From: Kordiimonadaceae bacterium
Lineage (GTDB): Bacteria > Pseudomonadota > Alphaproteobacteria > Sphingomonadales > Kordiimonadaceae
DNA: 64,000 nt
NCBI GenBank assembly: GCA_017640725.1
Contig: JAEPQB010000001.1
Location: 992,001-1,056,000 of the forward strand
Direction: 5' to 3'
The number at the start of each line of letters is the position of its first letter. Positions within the stretch are counted from its first letter, which is position 1. A program made the position numbers and the translations under genes. Under the pieces are notes generated by a model that saw only the letters and a list, made by a program, of their open reading frames with translations, had not been told where the DNA came from and made no database searches. Of this stretch, positions 46,535 through 55,074 are shown piece by piece.

Positions 46535-47140
46535 CTACAGAATGGCTGCCGCCTCATCAAAATCCAGGCGTGGACTGCGCTCAAAAACCTCTTCATCGGT
46601 GCCGTAACCAAGGGCGCAGATGAAATTGGACTTGAGCTCGGTTCCGGCAAAGAATTCAGCATCCACAGCTGCATTATCAAAGCCCGACATAGGACCACAA
46701 TGAAGGCCAAGAGCCCGGGCGGCCAGCATCAAATAAGCGCCTTGCAAGGTGCCGTTGCGCATGGCGGTAATTTCGGCGGCAACCGGATCAGCAAACCAAT
46801 CTTTGGCGCCCGGGTTATGCGGGAAAAGCTGCGGTATTTTGTCAGCAAACTTGAGATCATTCGCGATAATTACGGTGACTGGCGCCTGCATGACCTTGAT
46901 GTCATTGCCTTCCATCACCAATGGCTTCAGGCGTGCTTTAGCAGCATCCGACTTCACAAAATGGAACCGTGCCGGGCAGCAATTGGCGCTTGTAGCTCCC
47001 ATTTTAGTCAAGTCATAAACTTGTTTGATCAAGGCGTCGCTAACCGGCTTATCGCGCCAAACATTGATGGTGCGGGCTTCGCGAAACAATTGATCCAATA
47101 CGGTATCATTCAATGGTTCAGTGAAGGGGAAGTCTGCCAT
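46535..47140 (-). CDS. Nitroreductase family protein, RutE/HadB-like
   Basis: 201 residues from ATG 47140. FMN-binding nitroreductase pattern of the malonic-semialdehyde-reductase subgroup: LDQLFREARTINVWRDKPVS, TKMGATSANCCPARFHFVKS, LQGAYLMLAARALGLHCGPM, and ICALGYGTDEEVFERSPRLD. In other bacteria RutE reduces malonic semialdehyde in pyrimidine breakdown; no rut genes are present here, so the substrate is open. Confidence 0.88.
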   Translation of the reverse strand: MADFPFTEPLNDTVLDQLFREARTINVWRDKPVSDALIKQVYDLTKMGATSANCCPARFHFVKSDAAKARLKPLVMEGNDIKVMQAPVTVIIANDLKFADKIPQLFPHNPGAKDWFADPVAAEITAMRNGTLQGAYLMLAARALGLHCGPMSGFDNAAVDAEFFAGTELKSNFICALGYGTDEEVFERSPRLDFDEAAAIL

Positions 47141-47249
47141 GTCATGCTCCAGAAATTCGGTGTGGCCTAGCTTGGCATCGTCTTGCCACCAACAGCCAAA
47201 CAAGGCAAGTTATATGGGTTGACCGGGCGCAAAAAGGAAAAAGACTGTT

Positions 47250-48287
47250 ATGAACGCATTGAAATGGTTGTTGGCGCTCGCATTTTTTGGTGTTGGCACC
47301 TTGGCGTCAGTTGCCGCGCAAGACAGGTCTGCTGTTGTTCTTATTTATCACCGATTTGGCGAAGACAATCTTCCCAGCACCAATATTCGGCTCGAACAAT
47401 TTGAAGCGCAAATTGAAGAGCTGGCAACTGGTGGATACACTGTTTTGCCATTGTCTGAGGTGGTCAGAAAATTGCGCGTCCGCGAACAGTTTCCTGAGAA
47501 GACAGTCTCAATCACAGTGGATGACGCCTTTAAGTCGGTAATTAATGAAGGATGGCCGCGTTTAAAGGCGGCCGGCCTGCCCATGACCCTATTTGTTTCA
47601 ACTGACCCAGTTGACGAAGGCAACCCCAATTACATGAGCTGGGATGATATTCGGACGCTTGAAAGCGAAGGCGTAGAAATCGCCCATCACACCGCGTCGC
47701 ACCTGCATATGATTTATGAAGGTCCTGAGACCTCACTAGCGGACATCAAACGAGCCAGCGAAAGATTTGAAACAGAACTGGGCTATGTACCCAAGATATT
47801 TGCGTATCCTTATGGTGAACATGAACCCAAATTGATGGAACTAGTTGAGGCAGAAGGGTTCTCTGCCGCGTTTGCTCAGTTTTCAGGGCCGGCAGCGTTC
47901 TGGAGCCATCCCTTCGCCTTGCCAAGATACCCGGTAAACGAGCGGTACGGTGATATGGAGCGTTTTCGTCTGATTGCACGCACCAAAGCCTTGCCAATTG
48001 AAGACCAAGTACCGGCAAATCCGGTGTTGAGCGACACAACCAACCCACCCGTGTTCGGTTTTACGGTGGACGGAACTGTTCGCGGCCTCGGTGCCATGGC
48101 TTGCTACCCAAATCATCTTGGGCGCGCAGCAGAATTGCTGCGCCTGAACGACAATAGAATAGAAGTGCGTTTTGACGAGCCAATGCCCCCAGGACGCGGG
48201 CGCATCAATTGCACGATGCCCGCTGGGGATGGCAGGTGGTACTGGCTTGGAAGCTTTTTCTATGTGCCGGGTGGGCGGCTGGACTGA
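47250..48287 (+). CDS. Secreted polysaccharide deacetylase family protein
   Basis: 345 residues. Signal peptide at about 1-22 (GVGTLASVAAQ). The NodB-type domain has SITVDDAF with the catalytic/metal Asp pair, and HHTASHLHM as the metal-binding His motif. The last 80 residues (VFGFTVDGTVRGLGAMACYP onward) form a separate beta-rich domain, possibly for carbohydrate binding. Likely acts on an exopolysaccharide or peptidoglycan in the periplasm. It is alone on the plus strand between minus-strand genes. Confidence 0.85.
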   Translation: MNALKWLLALAFFGVGTLASVAAQDRSAVVLIYHRFGEDNLPSTNIRLEQFEAQIEELATGGYTVLPLSEVVRKLRVREQFPEKTVSITVDDAFKSVINEGWPRLKAAGLPMTLFVSTDPVDEGNPNYMSWDDIRTLESEGVEIAHHTASHLHMIYEGPETSLADIKRASERFETELGYVPKIFAYPYGEHEPKLMELVEAEGFSAAFAQFSGPAAFWSHPFALPRYPVNERYGDMERFRLIARTKALPIEDQVPANPVLSDTTNPPVFGFTVDGTVRGLGAMACYPNHLGRAAELLRLNDNRIEVRFDEPMPPGRGRINCTMPAGDGRWYWLGSFFYVPGGRLD

Positions 48288-48296
48288 TCCACCAGG

Positions 48297-48857
48297 TCAG
48301 CCAACGGCACGAACATCCGCGACTTCAGGCACATAGTATTTGAGCAGGTTTTCGATGCCGTGCTTCAGGGTAATGGTGGAACTTGGGCAGCCTGCGCAAG
48401 CGCCCTGCATTTCCAGATACACCACGCCTTCTTTGAAGCCATGATAAATGATGTCACCGCCGTCCCCTGCGACAGCAGGACGGACCTTTTCATCAAGCAA
48501 GGTTTTGATCTGTTCGATAATTTCCGCGTCCGCCTCGTCTTCTTCAACGGCCAAGCTTGTTTGAGCATCGGTAACCGTCAGGATAGGAGCACCGGATGAG
48601 AAGAACTGCATGAGCGACGCCAAAATAGTTGGCTTCAGATCACCCCACTCGACTTCTGTGTTTTTCGAAACCGTGACAAAGTCATAACCAATAAACACAC
48701 CCGTAACTGAAGGAACGGCAAACATCGCCTGCGCCAACGGCGAGTTTTCCGCGGCAGCAGGGTCTGTGAAGTTGGCAGTGCCATTTTCCAACAGCACTTG
48801 GCCGGGCAGGAACTTCAATGTATCTGGGTTCGGTGTAACTTCGGTTTCGATAAACAT
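48297..48857 (-). CDS. Nfu-type iron-sulfur cluster scaffold protein
   Basis: 186 residues from ATG 48857 (AAGGA upstream). Residues 1-90 are the Nfu N-terminal domain (TEVTPNPDTLKFLPGQVLLE); residues 100-186 are the NifU C-terminal domain with the cluster-binding CxxC in MQGACAGCPSSTITLKHGIE. It carries and transfers [4Fe-4S] clusters, plausibly to MiaB and other radical-SAM enzymes. This two-domain form is the mitochondrial/alphaproteobacterial type. Confidence 0.95.
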   Translation of the reverse strand: MFIETEVTPNPDTLKFLPGQVLLENGTANFTDPAAAENSPLAQAMFAVPSVTGVFIGYDFVTVSKNTEVEWGDLKPTILASLMQFFSSGAPILTVTDAQTSLAVEEDEADAEIIEQIKTLLDEKVRPAVAGDGGDIIYHGFKEGVVYLEMQGACAGCPSSTITLKHGIENLLKYYVPEVADVRAVG

Positions 48858-48957
48858 GACCAAATCCTTCCTATTTAGCCAACCATGTGGTGCCTGCGCC
48901 GGAAAAGGTCAAGAAAATAGTGCCCGAAAGGCATCAATATTTGATCAATTTTTGCAA

Positions 48958-49527
48958 TCACGCATCAAGATAGTACCGTACGTCACCTTCCAGTTCTGAC
49001 AAGCACTGCTCTAACGGGGCTCTGCTTGCTTCCACGCGGCTCATGACAAGAGCGCCTTGAATGCGCTCCAGCGCATAGGCGGACCAAGCGTCTGCCTCTT
49101 CAGAAGACGCACCAAGCGCTTGGTAGTTGGCGGCCAGCGCTGTGCGCCAGGCGGCAACCGTTTCCTTGACTGTGTCACCAAACAGCCTGCCCCCCTCGCC
49201 AAGAGTGAGACTATTCATAAGGCACTGGGGAGTATCACTATCGTAAAATTCTGCTGTCGCTACCAAGCTGTCAAGAAGCGCCTCTCCGTTTCGTTTCTCT
49301 GACAGCGGCGCCAAAACCAGGCTCTGCAATTTCCTCCCTTCCTCCAACAGCACTTGGCTTGCCATCTCTTGTTTGCCGTCGGGAAAATGATGATAGAGGC
49401 TCGCTTTTGACAGCCCCGTTGCCTCAGACAGCGCCTGCATACTAGCGCCTTCGTACCCATGGTCTCGAAAGACTTGCTTCAACTTTTGCAGTGTTTCGGC
49501 CTTCGTTTGTTTGGGTGGTCGCGGCAT
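48958..49527 (-). CDS. TetR/AcrR family transcriptional regulator
   Basis: 189 residues from ATG 49527 (GGAG 8 bases upstream). The N-terminal helix-turn-helix is clear: ASMQALSEATGLSKASLYHH. The C-terminal ligand domain has LVATAEFYDSDTPQCLMNSL and resembles the LmrA/YxaF group of TetR proteins. A dyad operator lies 24 bp upstream (49551-49566), pointing to autoregulation. No obvious target gene other than itself; the penicillin-binding protein gene is divergent. Confidence 0.9.
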   Translation of the reverse strand: MPRPPKQTKAETLQKLKQVFRDHGYEGASMQALSEATGLSKASLYHHFPDGKQEMASQVLLEEGRKLQSLVLAPLSEKRNGEALLDSLVATAEFYDSDTPQCLMNSLTLGEGGRLFGDTVKETVAAWRTALAANYQALGASSEEADAWSAYALERIQGALVMSRVEASRAPLEQCLSELEGDVRYYLDA

Positions 49528-49551
49528 AATCATCTCCGTTGGAATTAATAT

Positions 49552-49565
49552 ACCAAACGTTCGGT
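49552..49565. promoter_or_regulatory. Probable TetR operator
   Basis: ACCAAACGTTCGGT is a dyad around AACGTT with 12 of 14 positions symmetric, of the ACCxAACGTTxGGT kind bound by many TetR regulators. It lies in the divergent region between the TetR gene and the penicillin-binding protein gene. Confidence 0.6.
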
Positions 49566-49674
49566 TATTATCAACAGACTAATCCTTTGCCCTTTGTTGC
49601 TTCGGCACATTAATCCTTAACTTTGCCGCAATTTCGCGGCATGGTGGGGTCAAATTTGTACAAATCAGAATTTC

Positions 49675-51609
49675 ATGGCCAAAAAAGACACACCTTCGTT
49701 CAAACCAAAAAAGCGCAGTTTGCCCGCTCGGCTGGCCTATGGATCGGCTGTGGTCGGCGTTTGGAGTGCGATTGTAGGCATTCTCCTGATTGCCTATCTG
49801 TCTTTGGATATGCCTGACCTTGAAAACCTTCCGCCTGCCGGAAGTCGCGATACAGCTGTTGTTGTTAAGGCCATCAACGGCGCAACCCTGGTGAGGCGCG
49901 GCCCAATTTATGGCGACTGGGTTAGTTTTGAAGAAACCCCCCGTGCGCTGGTGAACGCATTTGTTGCAATCGAAGACCGTTCTTTCTTTGAGCACGGCGG
50001 TATCGATGCCAAAGGGTTGCTGCGCGCAGTGTGGTCGAATGTTCGTGCGGGCGGCGTTCGTGCCGGCGGCAGCACCATCACACAACAACTTGCAAAAAAC
50101 CTGTTCCTGTCCAACCAGCGCACAATTAAGCGCAAAGCCCAGGAACTCCTGATGTCGCTCTGGCTTGAGCAAAAATTCACCAAAGAGCAGATACTAACGC
50201 TGTATCTTAATCGGGTGTATTTTGGCGGTGGTGCGTACGGAATTGACGCTGCTTCCCGAAAATTTTTCGGTCATGCTGCCTCCAATATGTCAATCGCAGA
50301 ATCGGCGGTGTTAGCCGGCTTGGTTAAAGCGCCCTCCCGTCTTGCACCCCACATTAATCCAGAAGGCGCCTGGGAGCGCGCGCGCGTGGTGCTCGGTGCT
50401 ATGGCAAACACCGGGACAATCACTGCGGCCGCTCAGGCAAAAATCTCTGAGCAGTCACCCCAATGGCGGGCGCCGCCAACCGGTCGGGATATTCGTTTTT
50501 ATACAGATTGGGTCGAAATTGAAGCGCGGCGCCTGGCACCCAGCCTTAAAGGCCAGTCACTTGTTATTCACACCACTCTCGACCCCAGTGTGCAAAGGGC
50601 TGCATCCCTGTCCGTCGCACGTGGCCTGGGGCGCGAAGGCGAACGATCCAATGCGAGTGAAGCAGCGCTGATCGCCATCGACCATGACGGCGCCGTTCGC
50701 GCGATGGTGGGCGGCAAGGATTATGGCAAAAGCCAATACAACCGAGTGACGCAAGCCAAACGCCAGCCTGGCTCAGCCTTTAAGCTGTTCACCTACCTTG
50801 CCGCGCTGGAAGCAGGGATCAAACCGACCGATCGCTACATTGACCGTGCGACCGTCATAGAAGACTGGGCACCCAAGAATTATAGTGGCGAGTTCAACGG
50901 TGAAATGAGCGTGAGAGAGGCTTTTGCACGCTCCATCAACACAATTGCAGTGCAGGTAGCCGAGAGAATTGGGCGAGACAAAGGGGTTTCTGTTGCAAAG
51001 CGCCTGGGCATCCAAACGCCGGTCAGCGCCGTGCCCAGTCTGCCACTTGGCACCGAAGAAGTCAGGCTGATAGAGCTCGCTGGTAGCTATGCGGCTGTGG
51101 CCAATGGGGGGCACCTGGCATCCCCTTACAGCATAATAGAAATTACCACGCTGGAGGGCCAGGTGCTGTACCGGCGCAGACCGGAAAGCCCAAGAACTGT
51201 TATTCGCTCAGATGTGGTTGAAGATATGACCGCCATGTTATCGAGCGTGGTTGCGTGGGGTTCTGGGCGGAACGCAGCGCTGCAGCGGCCGGCGGCCGGA
51301 AAATCCGGCACATCACAAGACAGCCGTGACGCCGTCTTTGCAGGCTTCACCAGTGACATGACGGCCGTAGTGTGGGTTGGCAACGATGATGGCACCCCCA
51401 TGCGCAATGTCACGGGGGGTGGCTTGCCCGCCCGTATTTGGCAGGATTTCATGACAGAAGCCCATGCCTCCAGCCCTGTAAGGCCTTTGCTTGCTGATGC
51501 AGCCCTTTATGCCAACGCGGCTGAATACCGTGACCCGGAACCAGTGCAGGAAACTGAACCTAAAGAGAAGAAAAAGGGGTTCTTCAGCCGTCTGTTTGGT
51601 GGTTCTTGA
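49675..51609 (+). CDS. Class A penicillin-binding protein (transglycosylase/transpeptidase)
   Basis: 644 residues. A membrane anchor covers about 24-45. The GT51 glycosyltransferase domain has the catalytic Glu100 in AIEDRSFFEHGG and GGSTITQQLAKNLFL. The transpeptidase domain has SxxK at S367-A-F-K370 (RQPGSAFKLF), SIN in FARSINTIA and KSGTSQD as the KTG-type motif. It polymerises and cross-links peptidoglycan. The short length is that of PBP1b/PBP2d-like alphaproteobacterial enzymes. The C-terminus (EKKKGFFSRLFGGS) is basic and cytoplasm-like, oddly for a periplasmic end. The last 26 bp overlap the convergent gene. Confidence 0.95.
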   Translation: MAKKDTPSFKPKKRSLPARLAYGSAVVGVWSAIVGILLIAYLSLDMPDLENLPPAGSRDTAVVVKAINGATLVRRGPIYGDWVSFEETPRALVNAFVAIEDRSFFEHGGIDAKGLLRAVWSNVRAGGVRAGGSTITQQLAKNLFLSNQRTIKRKAQELLMSLWLEQKFTKEQILTLYLNRVYFGGGAYGIDAASRKFFGHAASNMSIAESAVLAGLVKAPSRLAPHINPEGAWERARVVLGAMANTGTITAAAQAKISEQSPQWRAPPTGRDIRFYTDWVEIEARRLAPSLKGQSLVIHTTLDPSVQRAASLSVARGLGREGERSNASEAALIAIDHDGAVRAMVGGKDYGKSQYNRVTQAKRQPGSAFKLFTYLAALEAGIKPTDRYIDRATVIEDWAPKNYSGEFNGEMSVREAFARSINTIAVQVAERIGRDKGVSVAKRLGIQTPVSAVPSLPLGTEEVRLIELAGSYAAVANGGHLASPYSIIEITTLEGQVLYRRRPESPRTVIRSDVVEDMTAMLSSVVAWGSGRNAALQRPAAGKSGTSQDSRDAVFAGFTSDMTAVVWVGNDDGTPMRNVTGGGLPARIWQDFMTEAHASSPVRPLLADAALYANAAEYRDPEPVQETEPKEKKKGFFSRLFGGS

Positions 51610-52318
51610 AGCGAAGGCGCATCAGGTCAACCCCGTGTTCCCGCAACCATTTGCGATTGATTTTATAGCGAGAATCCAAGCTGGAAACATGCGCCCAAAA
51701 CTGCGGCGAATGGTTCATCTCCAAAAGGTGGCACACCTCGTGCGCAGCCACATAGCGGCGCACGTCGACCGGCGCCATGATAAGGCGCCAGTTAAATCGC
51801 AATGTACCAGTGGACGAGCAACTACCCCAGCGAGACTTCATATCGCCAATACTCACCCGTTTAAAACTGACACCAAGCTGATGTGCGAATTCGCCGGCGT
51901 CGTCCATGAGTATTCTTTTGGCTTCCGCCCTCAGCCACCGCACCAGTCTAGCTGGTGCCTGATCGATCGGGCCTCCGACTGTAAGTTGACCATCCGCCAA
52001 CGAGACTTTGCGTGGTGGCACGCCTGTATGATGAATAACAACGCGATGTCCCAATAGTGGAAATACGTCACCAGGCCCCAACTCTGGCATGTCGGCAACC
52101 TTAGCTTTTTCCGCTGCTATCCAGTTTTGGTTTTCATCCAGAAATTTTTGCAACTCGCGCACAGACACATGCTTAGGTGCCGTTAATTTGAGTTCGCCCG
52201 TTGTCGAATCCACGCGCAAAATCATCTTTCGGGCCTGTGCATTGCGCCGAAGCTTGACTGGCAAGAAAAGGCCTTCGACAGAGACCCCCAAGTCCGCTGT
52301 TTTGAGAAACGACCTCAT
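51584..52318 (-). CDS. YgjP-like zinc metallopeptidase (DUF45)
   Basis: 244 residues from ATG 52318, which overlaps the stop of the upstream gene as ATGA. The zinc motif is HEVCHLLEMNHSPQFW (HExxH, with a third His downstream), and SRWGSCSSTGTLRFNWRLIM is the DUF45/YgjP hallmark. The target proteins are unknown. No signal peptide, so it is cytoplasmic. It overlaps the 3' end of the penicillin-binding protein gene by 26 bp in convergent orientation. Confidence 0.9.
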   Translation of the reverse strand: MRSFLKTADLGVSVEGLFLPVKLRRNAQARKMILRVDSTTGELKLTAPKHVSVRELQKFLDENQNWIAAEKAKVADMPELGPGDVFPLLGHRVVIHHTGVPPRKVSLADGQLTVGGPIDQAPARLVRWLRAEAKRILMDDAGEFAHQLGVSFKRVSIGDMKSRWGSCSSTGTLRFNWRLIMAPVDVRRYVAAHEVCHLLEMNHSPQFWAHVSSLDSRYKINRKWLREHGVDLMRLRFKNHQTDG

Positions 52319-52743
52319 GCTGGCCAATCCACCAAGTGGTCTTCAAAATCGCCTGCCTCGCGCTCGTCGACAACGCGGCCTTTAACGGACTGCCCAGCCT
52401 CATGAATCGCATCTGTATTTCCCGCTACAAGCGGATGCCATTCGGGCAGGTCTTTGCCCTCATACAGCAAACGATAAGCGCAGCTACTGGGCATCCAGGG
52501 CAGTTGGTCCAATAGGTCCGCGCTCATGACGACGCAGTTCCCCACATATCGTTGCCGGGTCAGATATTTGCCGCATTGAATGGTGTCATGATCAAGAAAA
52601 CGGCACGCAACGTTGGTGTGCCGAATTTCGCCAGTATCAATATCCTCAAGCTTGTGAAGACAGCATTTGCCACACCCGTCACACAAGGATTCCCACTCCT
52701 GACGGTTCATTTTCTCCAGTGGTTTTTCGCGCCAAAAGCCCAT
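52315..52743 (-). CDS. YcgN/UPF0260 cysteine-cluster protein
   Basis: 142 residues from ATG 52743. The cysteine cluster CDGCGKCCLHKLED, VACRFLD, IQCGKYLTRQ and SSCAYRLLYEGKDLPEWHPL is typical of the UPF0260 family, a CxxCxxCC zinc/iron-sulfur-type motif. The function of the family is unsettled. It is in an operon with SCO1 and the YgjP peptidase. Confidence 0.92.
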   Translation of the reverse strand: MGFWREKPLEKMNRQEWESLCDGCGKCCLHKLEDIDTGEIRHTNVACRFLDHDTIQCGKYLTRQRYVGNCVVMSADLLDQLPWMPSSCAYRLLYEGKDLPEWHPLVAGNTDAIHEAGQSVKGRVVDEREAGDFEDHLVDWPA

Positions 52744-52769
52744 CGCAGTGCCTGCCAGCAAGTTGGTGT

Positions 52770-53369
52770 TTATCCAGCCTTTTGTAACACTGTGCGCAGA
52801 CTGTCCGCAATGTCTGCCGGCTTGTCTTTTGACGAAAACAAACGCACATATTGCCCCTCCGGGTCCATCGCAAAAATAATCGCCGAATGATCCATCAAAT
52901 AATCATCGGTGCCTGGCTGCGGCCTTTTTGCAAAATAGACTTTGTATTCCCGCGCCACCGCCTCGATTTCAGGCAAAGTGCCTGTTAGCGCAATCAAACG
53001 AGGGTGAAAATCAGGTACAAAGGTCGCCAGTTCTTCAACCGTGTCCCGCTCAGGGTCGATGGTGATAAATATCGGCTGCACTGGCGACGTATCATACCCC
53101 TCCTGCTCGAGCTGATAGAGCGCCACAGACATTTTTTGCAGATCAAGCGGGCACACATCCGGGCAAAAGCTATAGCCGAAATACACCAGCATATACTGGC
53201 CCCGAAACTGGCTATCCGAAACCTGCGCGCCAGTGTGAGAAGTAAGTGTGAACGGGCCACCGGGGCCATCTGCGAGCGGCGCCTGCTGGCCAGTCATAAA
53301 ATACCGATTGCCAACAAAAAGGGCGGCCACAAACACCACAACCCATAAACCCAACCGCACCATTTTCAT
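52770..53369 (-). CDS. SCO1/SenC family copper chaperone
   Basis: 199 residues from ATG 53369 (GGAGA 7 bases upstream). A membrane anchor lies at about 6-24. The thioredoxin-like domain has the copper-binding pair Cys69 and Cys73 in GYSFCPDVCPLD, and His161 in LMDHSAIIF. SCO proteins deliver copper to the CuA centre of cytochrome c oxidase; no oxidase genes are in the window. First gene of an operon running to YgjP. Confidence 0.93.
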   Translation of the reverse strand: MKMVRLGLWVVVFVAALFVGNRYFMTGQQAPLADGPGGPFTLTSHTGAQVSDSQFRGQYMLVYFGYSFCPDVCPLDLQKMSVALYQLEQEGYDTSPVQPIFITIDPERDTVEELATFVPDFHPRLIALTGTLPEIEAVAREYKVYFAKRPQPGTDDYLMDHSAIIFAMDPEGQYVRLFSSKDKPADIADSLRTVLQKAG

Positions 53370-53542
53370 CACATCTCTCCAAAAATTGAACAAACACTGG
53401 CTTTTGAAGCCGCATTACCCTTGAGAAGTTGCGAACCTTATAGATATATGAGGGGTTCTTGTCACGGACCCTGCGACAAAGTGATCACTAGGGCCTATGG
53501 AACCAGAAACCAAGACAAGTAACCAGGTGATGGAGTTTGAAT

Positions 53543-54112
53543 GTGACCGTGTCTCGTAGATTTTTTAATGTCGTTTTGCTTGGACTGTTCGCCGCACTGG
53601 CGCTGCCAGCCACTGCAACGACGCCTCAATTCAAAATGCTCAATGCTGTTGAAGACGGCAATGTTGAAGAGGTCACAAAATATTTGCGAGAAGGGGTTTC
53701 CCCCGACACAAGGCGGCGTGGCACAGACGGAACACCAGCCATTGTGATTGCGGCGCAAGAGGGTCATTTCGCAGTTACGAAACTTCTGCTCGACAATGAC
53801 GCGAACCCCAATCTGGCGGACCGCTTGCGCGGTGAAACAGCCTTAATGCTTCGCTCGGTCGCCGGCGACACCAATATGGTCAATATGCTGCTTCAGTATG
53901 GCGCAGACCCAAATCGGGCTGATATCGGACAGGAAACCGCATTGATGAAGGCTGTGCGTGGCAGAAAATTCAAAGCTGCACAAGCGCTGGTCGAGGCGGG
54001 CGCCGATCCAAATGTGCAGGACCTGACAGGCAAAACAGCACTGGAATATGCACGCATCAGTCGCTCACGGCGCTTTGTTCGATTGCTGCAAGACGCTGGC
54101 GCAACCTACTAG
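53543..54112 (+). CDS. Secreted ankyrin-repeat protein
   Basis: 189 residues from GTG 53543, chosen because GGAG lies 7 bases upstream; a TTG at 53537 is too close to that site. A signal peptide spans about 1-25 (LLGLFAALALPATATT). About four ankyrin repeats follow, each with the TPLHxA-like pattern (GTPAIVIAAQEGHFAVTKLL, GETALMLRSVAGDTNMVNML, QETALMKAVRGRKFKAAQAL, GKTALEYARISRSRRFVRLL). It probably binds a periplasmic protein. The TAG stop is in the same frame as the next gene, with no ordinary start codon between them. Confidence 0.88.
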   Translation: MTVSRRFFNVVLLGLFAALALPATATTPQFKMLNAVEDGNVEEVTKYLREGVSPDTRRRGTDGTPAIVIAAQEGHFAVTKLLLDNDANPNLADRLRGETALMLRSVAGDTNMVNMLLQYGADPNRADIGQETALMKAVRGRKFKAAQALVEAGADPNVQDLTGKTALEYARISRSRRFVRLLQDAGATY

Positions 54113-54127
54113 GCAGGCGGACCCATC

Positions 54128-55033
54128 ATTCTAACCGTTATCCAGAACACGCTCGATACACTCGTACCCTGGATAATTATTTGGCTGGGCGCCCTTTTAC
54201 TGGACGCCCTATTTGGCGAGCGTAAAGCTTTTGGCGCCCTCCCCGGCCTCGATGACTTTTTAGAAATTTGCCTTAAATTTCTGCGCAAACGGCTTGAGCG
54301 GCAAAACCGATCACCGCGCGCCCATGCCTGGCGCGGCGTTGTCATCCTGATAATTCTGGGGCCCATGGCGGCGGGTCTGGGACTTCTCCTGAACGCGGCG
54401 GTATTTTGGCACACCGCCACAGCGACACTTGCGGCAGTGTTGTTAGCTCAAATGATCGCCGCCAAGCTCACTTGGCAATTGACAGAGTCTCTTGCAAAAA
54501 GCGGCAACGACTCCAACCGCAGACAGTCGATAGAAGTCCTTTTCAGCGCGTATTCGAAGTCTTTCATTTCCAGTATGCTGCTGTTTTTGACTGGTGGTTT
54601 TGCACTGTTGTTGCCCTACCGACTGTTCCTTGCTGCCGACATCCTTTCCGCAGAGTCGGCAAAAGCCAGTAGCTTTCTCAAACCTTTTGTGGCGGTTCGT
54701 CGACTTTTGGCTTTACCGGGTGAATTGCTAGCCACGGCTTTTACATTCTTTGCCACATTGTTGGTGCCATGGTCATATGTTGCACAGGGCGTCAAAACCC
54801 TGATTCAAACGAAAGGTAAAATCCGGAACGGCACCCTGGCAATAGTCTCGGGGGCCTTCAACATGTCCTTGCAAACGGCAGAAGCGGCATCACAAAAGTC
54901 GTGGATCGGGCCCGAAAAAGGGACGGCAAAAATAGATCAGGAAACTTGCCGGCATGCGCTAATTGTCGCGCTTGTTGCGTTTGCAGTGTCGATAGCGTTT
55001 TTGTTAGTCTTGCTGTTGGCGGCAGTGAAGTAA
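54128..55033 (+). CDS. CobD/CbiB-like membrane protein with a non-standard start
   Basis: About 301 residues if read from ATT 54128, which has AGGCGG 7 bases upstream. The first ATG in frame is at 54365, but homologous sequence clearly begins before it: LGALLLDALFGERKAFGALP matches the LDxxxGDP start of CobD/CbiB, and near the end KSWIGPEKGTAKIDQETCRH matches the KPWIG...D..R region. Four or five membrane segments are present. In B12 synthesis CbiB joins aminopropanol to cobyric acid; here the conserved residues are largely changed and no other B12 gene is near, so it is probably a diverged relative with another role. ATC 54125 is another possible start. Confidence 0.65.
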   Translation: MLTVIQNTLDTLVPWIIIWLGALLLDALFGERKAFGALPGLDDFLEICLKFLRKRLERQNRSPRAHAWRGVVILIILGPMAAGLGLLLNAAVFWHTATATLAAVLLAQMIAAKLTWQLTESLAKSGNDSNRRQSIEVLFSAYSKSFISSMLLFLTGGFALLLPYRLFLAADILSAESAKASSFLKPFVAVRRLLALPGELLATAFTFFATLLVPWSYVAQGVKTLIQTKGKIRNGTLAIVSGAFNMSLQTAEAASQKSWIGPEKGTAKIDQETCRHALIVALVAFAVSIAFLLVLLLAAVK

Positions 55034-55074
55034 TCGCCCACCGACCGCACAATGAGGCAAAGAAAGCACCCTGA

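Noticed and set aside
49579-50172. Minus-strand open frame opposite the penicillin-binding protein
   Set aside because: It covers the conserved glycosyltransferase motifs of the PBP on the other strand and has no recognisable features.
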